DNA of 60,000 bases, taken from contig CAIIXF020000001.1 of NCBI GenBank assembly GCA_903813345.2, positions 11,447,598 to 11,507,597 of the forward strand, in the 5' to 3' direction. Below the pieces are notes generated by a model. The model worked only from the letters and a program-made list of their open reading frames with translations, was not told the DNA's origin and did not search any database. The position numbers were made by a program, and so were the translations under genes. Shown piece by piece: positions 57,832 through 60,000 of this stretch (position 1 is the first letter of the stretch; each line of letters begins with the position of its first letter). This DNA comes from Owenia fusiformis. Taxonomy: Eukaryota > Annelida > Polychaeta > Sabellida > Oweniidae.

Positions 57832-57868
57832 ATGCGTTTCGACATTGACACTCGATACAGAGAAATGA
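57821..57868 (+). CDS. Short upstream ORF overlapping the FoxD start
   Basis: ATG at 57821 opens a 15-codon frame ([15 protein letters not shown]) ending at TGA 57866-57868, overlapping the FoxD ATG at 57832 in another frame. Its start context is poor (T at -3), while the FoxD ATG has A at -3, so leaky scanning would allow FoxD translation. Confidence 0.4.
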   Translation: MTLKCVSTLTLDTEK

Positions 57869-59319
57869 TCGTATTGACACCAAGAGAGCAGAATATTGTG
57901 AATCAAAATCAGGACTTAAATCTTTCCATAAAATCTGAAGATATGGAGCATTCTGAGGATCTAGCACATTGTGATAATATGAGCGATAACTCCGAAGGAT
58001 CTGAACAATACGAGACGGAACCCAAGCCGAGATCGGGTGGGAAAATGAAGGGTCTCAAGCCAAGCGAAATCGAGATGATCCGTAAGGAAATGGAACGAAA
58101 CATTGACGATGAACCCGCAGAAGGTGAGACAACACTTGACGCTGATGGCAAAAAGAAGAAAACCAGTCTCGTAAAACCTCCTTATTCCTATATAGCTTTA
58201 ATAACAATGGGGATTTTGCAATCGCCACAAAAGAAATTGACATTGAGTGGGATTTGTGAGTTTATTATCAACAGATTTCCGTACTACAAAGACAAGTTTC
58301 CTGCCTGGCAAAATAGTATTCGTCACAATCTCTCTCTAAATGACTGTTTCATAAAGATTCCCCGAGAGCCGGGCAACCCTGGCAAAGGTAACTACTGGAC
58401 TCTCGACCCAGCTAGCGAAGATATGTTCGACAATGGCAGCTTCTTGAGACGTAGAAAACGATTTAAAAGACAAATGCCCGATTATGCGTTTGCCCAGCAG
58501 CAAGCTTTTATGTCCGCTAATGAACTGTACGGGCACCACCCTGCACTTCTTGCAGCTCACCACCAAGCTGCAGCAGCCGCACATCATCATCATCCAGGAC
58601 ACCCGACCCACGCTCTGCCATATCCTTACATGGCCCCCATGCACGGACAGGGAGGCCTTTCGCTCATTCCACACCCAGATCTAGCCAGAGCGCATGCAGT
58701 TAACCCAATGGGGCTTGCAATCTCCCCTCAACACATACAAACATTGCAACGTAGCCTACAGAGAGACATTGCACCTTGTAATAAAACATTATCCAGTGAA
58801 CAACATCTGCCCCAACACTCTGAGCTTGGAAGGGCGCACGTAACTAATCCACTGGGACTAACAATTCCCCAGCACCAATTGCCAAGTGTCCCCAAAGAAG
58901 CGATTCGCCCCCATAAACCATTGACGGTCAGTACGACAATCGTATCATCCAGAAGCCCAACCTCTAGCAACAGTAGCCAGAAACCAGGCTTTAGTATAGA
59001 CAATATAATCGGGACGTCATCCTCATCGTCATCGCCAAACTCAGACAGGAAGTCCCCAGACTCCCCCGCCGCAGTCACATCGCATTCCTTCAGACCGCCC
59101 AGTTCATCACAGGGACATTTATTATTACAACCCGCCCAACCTGCAATGTCACTACCAGTGTCTCTTGGGATGAGACCTGCTATTTCAATGGACACTCTAA
59201 GATCTAACGGTAATTCATTCACCAATCCCCTTCATCTGGCCGCTGCTGGCCTTCATGGGATGTCCGGTATAGACTTGGAAAAATATAGACAGTATGTACA
59301 GTTACCCTGGCATCGCTGA
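57832..59319 (+). CDS. FoxD: FoxD forkhead transcription factor, single exon
   Basis: A 495-residue protein if translation starts at ATG 57832; the open frame extends five codons upstream only through a TTG. N-terminal acidic region. Forkhead DNA-binding domain at about 115-213, starting [20 protein letters not shown], with recognition helix [13 protein letters not shown] (159-171) and wing 2 ending RRRKRFKR. This domain, including [13 protein letters not shown] and [14 protein letters not shown], is diagnostic of class D and closest to FoxD3-like proteins. Residues about 235-255 are His/Ala-rich. An eh1-type motif FSIDNIIG (387-394) is the known Groucho/TLE-binding repressor motif of FoxD3. 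A 12-residue motif is duplicated (286-297 and 334-345). Expected to act in the nucleus, mainly as a repressor in early patterning. The lack of introns is usual for FoxD. Confidence 0.96.
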   Translation: MRFDIDTRYREMIVLTPREQNIVNQNQDLNLSIKSEDMEHSEDLAHCDNMSDNSEGSEQYETEPKPRSGGKMKGLKPSEIEMIRKEMERNIDDEPAEGETTLDADGKKKKTSLVKPPYSYIALITMGILQSPQKKLTLSGICEFIINRFPYYKDKFPAWQNSIRHNLSLNDCFIKIPREPGNPGKGNYWTLDPASEDMFDNGSFLRRRKRFKRQMPDYAFAQQQAFMSANELYGHHPALLAAHHQAAAAAHHHHPGHPTHALPYPYMAPMHGQGGLSLIPHPDLARAHAVNPMGLAISPQHIQTLQRSLQRDIAPCNKTLSSEQHLPQHSELGRAHVTNPLGLTIPQHQLPSVPKEAIRPHKPLTVSTTIVSSRSPTSSNSSQKPGFSIDNIIGTSSSSSSPNSDRKSPDSPAAVTSHSFRPPSSSQGHLLLQPAQPAMSLPVSLGMRPAISMDTLRSNGNSFTNPLHLAAAGLHGMSGIDLEKYRQYVQLPWHR

Positions 59320-60000
59320 ATCCTTTCTCACTTGGGTGATCATTTCATCTCATTGTTTTCTTCTTTGATCATTTCAACAGAATATCTCAGCGCAATATGT
59401 TCACAAGTTCTACATTGATATGAAACAAATTACAACAAATTAGTACCTTTAAATTCGTGTTTACACCCAGAAAATTGTCTTTTTGTTCGGTAATAATATA
59501 GCCAGTGGGACTAAAACTATTCTATAGAGAGTTTTATTCACTTTCAATGAATGGCCGACATATGTGGTATCAGATTGAAACTCCTTCTCTTCTGAATCAG
59601 TTCAATTCTATTAAACTATTTTGAAAAAAACAACATTTAGATTCATATCCATAGAAATTGTATAAAAGAGATTGATAGAATCAAGAGGTGGTTGCTTATT
59701 TTTCTGACGGAAACTATCTCGCCTCTTGGATTGTTTATTGTAAAATATCATTTCGTGATAGGGGATTTTTTTCTTTTTATTAGATTTTATAATAACTTGA
59801 TTTTCAATACACGTATCGTTTAAATTAAACATAAAAGCAGAGCACATTCTTGCCAAATGAACGTAGAGAGAACTAGTGCTCATTTTAACATAATATTTAT
59901 TATATTTTCTTGCAATTAGTCTATAGGAGAAAGTATTGTAAATTAAACATAACTTTTTCCATATTGTACATAATGTATTGTATATATCGTCCACAAAGTT
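59320..60000 (+). other. FoxD 3' UTR and flank
   Basis: AT-rich. No AATAAA close to the stop. A variant ATTAAA is at 59610-59615. The minus-strand open frame at 59611-59994 is low-complexity and not convincing. Confidence 0.5.

Noticed and set aside
58336-59225. Minus-strand frames opposite FoxD
   Set aside because: Shadows of the GC-richer FoxD coding exon; low-complexity translations.

Overview
This is a 60 kb piece of animal nuclear DNA: AT-rich, intron-rich, and full of short non-autonomous transposons. By homology it holds two host genes, both on the + strand. The first is the 3' part of a ZNG1 (formerly CBWD, COBW/COG0523 family) gene. I reconstructed it as seven splice-compatible exons from 372 to 52105. 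The second is a single-exon FoxD forkhead transcription factor gene at 57832-59319. The vertebrate-like FoxD forkhead domain and the mobile-element content suggest a marine invertebrate, perhaps a deuterostome. I cannot name the species.

Layout. 1-9089: ZNG1 exons 1-5 (numbered within this window), with introns carrying an 829-bp foldback element, TA-flanked MITEs and a HINE/pearl-like repeat. 9090-36702: a 27.6 kb intron containing MITEs, a 178-bp tandem duplication and a complete Ty3/Gypsy LTR retrotransposon (21544-29409). That element has LTRs with no difference I could see, an open pol with a chromodomain, and a gag/pol junction interrupted by a G7 run and a UGA. 36703-36829: exon 6. 36830-52043: a 15.2 kb intron with a candidate alternative last exon (about 39723-39843), a 1.9 kb repeat element whose core is a satellite rich in nuclear-receptor half-sites, hairpins, minisatellites and possible regulatory clusters. 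52044-52105: last coding exon, with a poly(A) signal at 52304. 52310-57180: spacer with more short repeats and a three-times-repeated 17-20 bp motif. 57180-57831: FoxD upstream region. 57832-59319: FoxD. 59320-60000: 3' flank.

The main biological point is that ZNG1 and FoxD are neighbours in the same order and orientation as human CBWD1-FOXD4. This suggests an old linkage, in which the long ZNG1 introns may house FoxD control elements. The retrotransposon is probably a very recent insertion in the sense orientation of ZNG1. The remaining repeats are mostly non-coding DNA transposon derivatives, several with clear target-site duplications.
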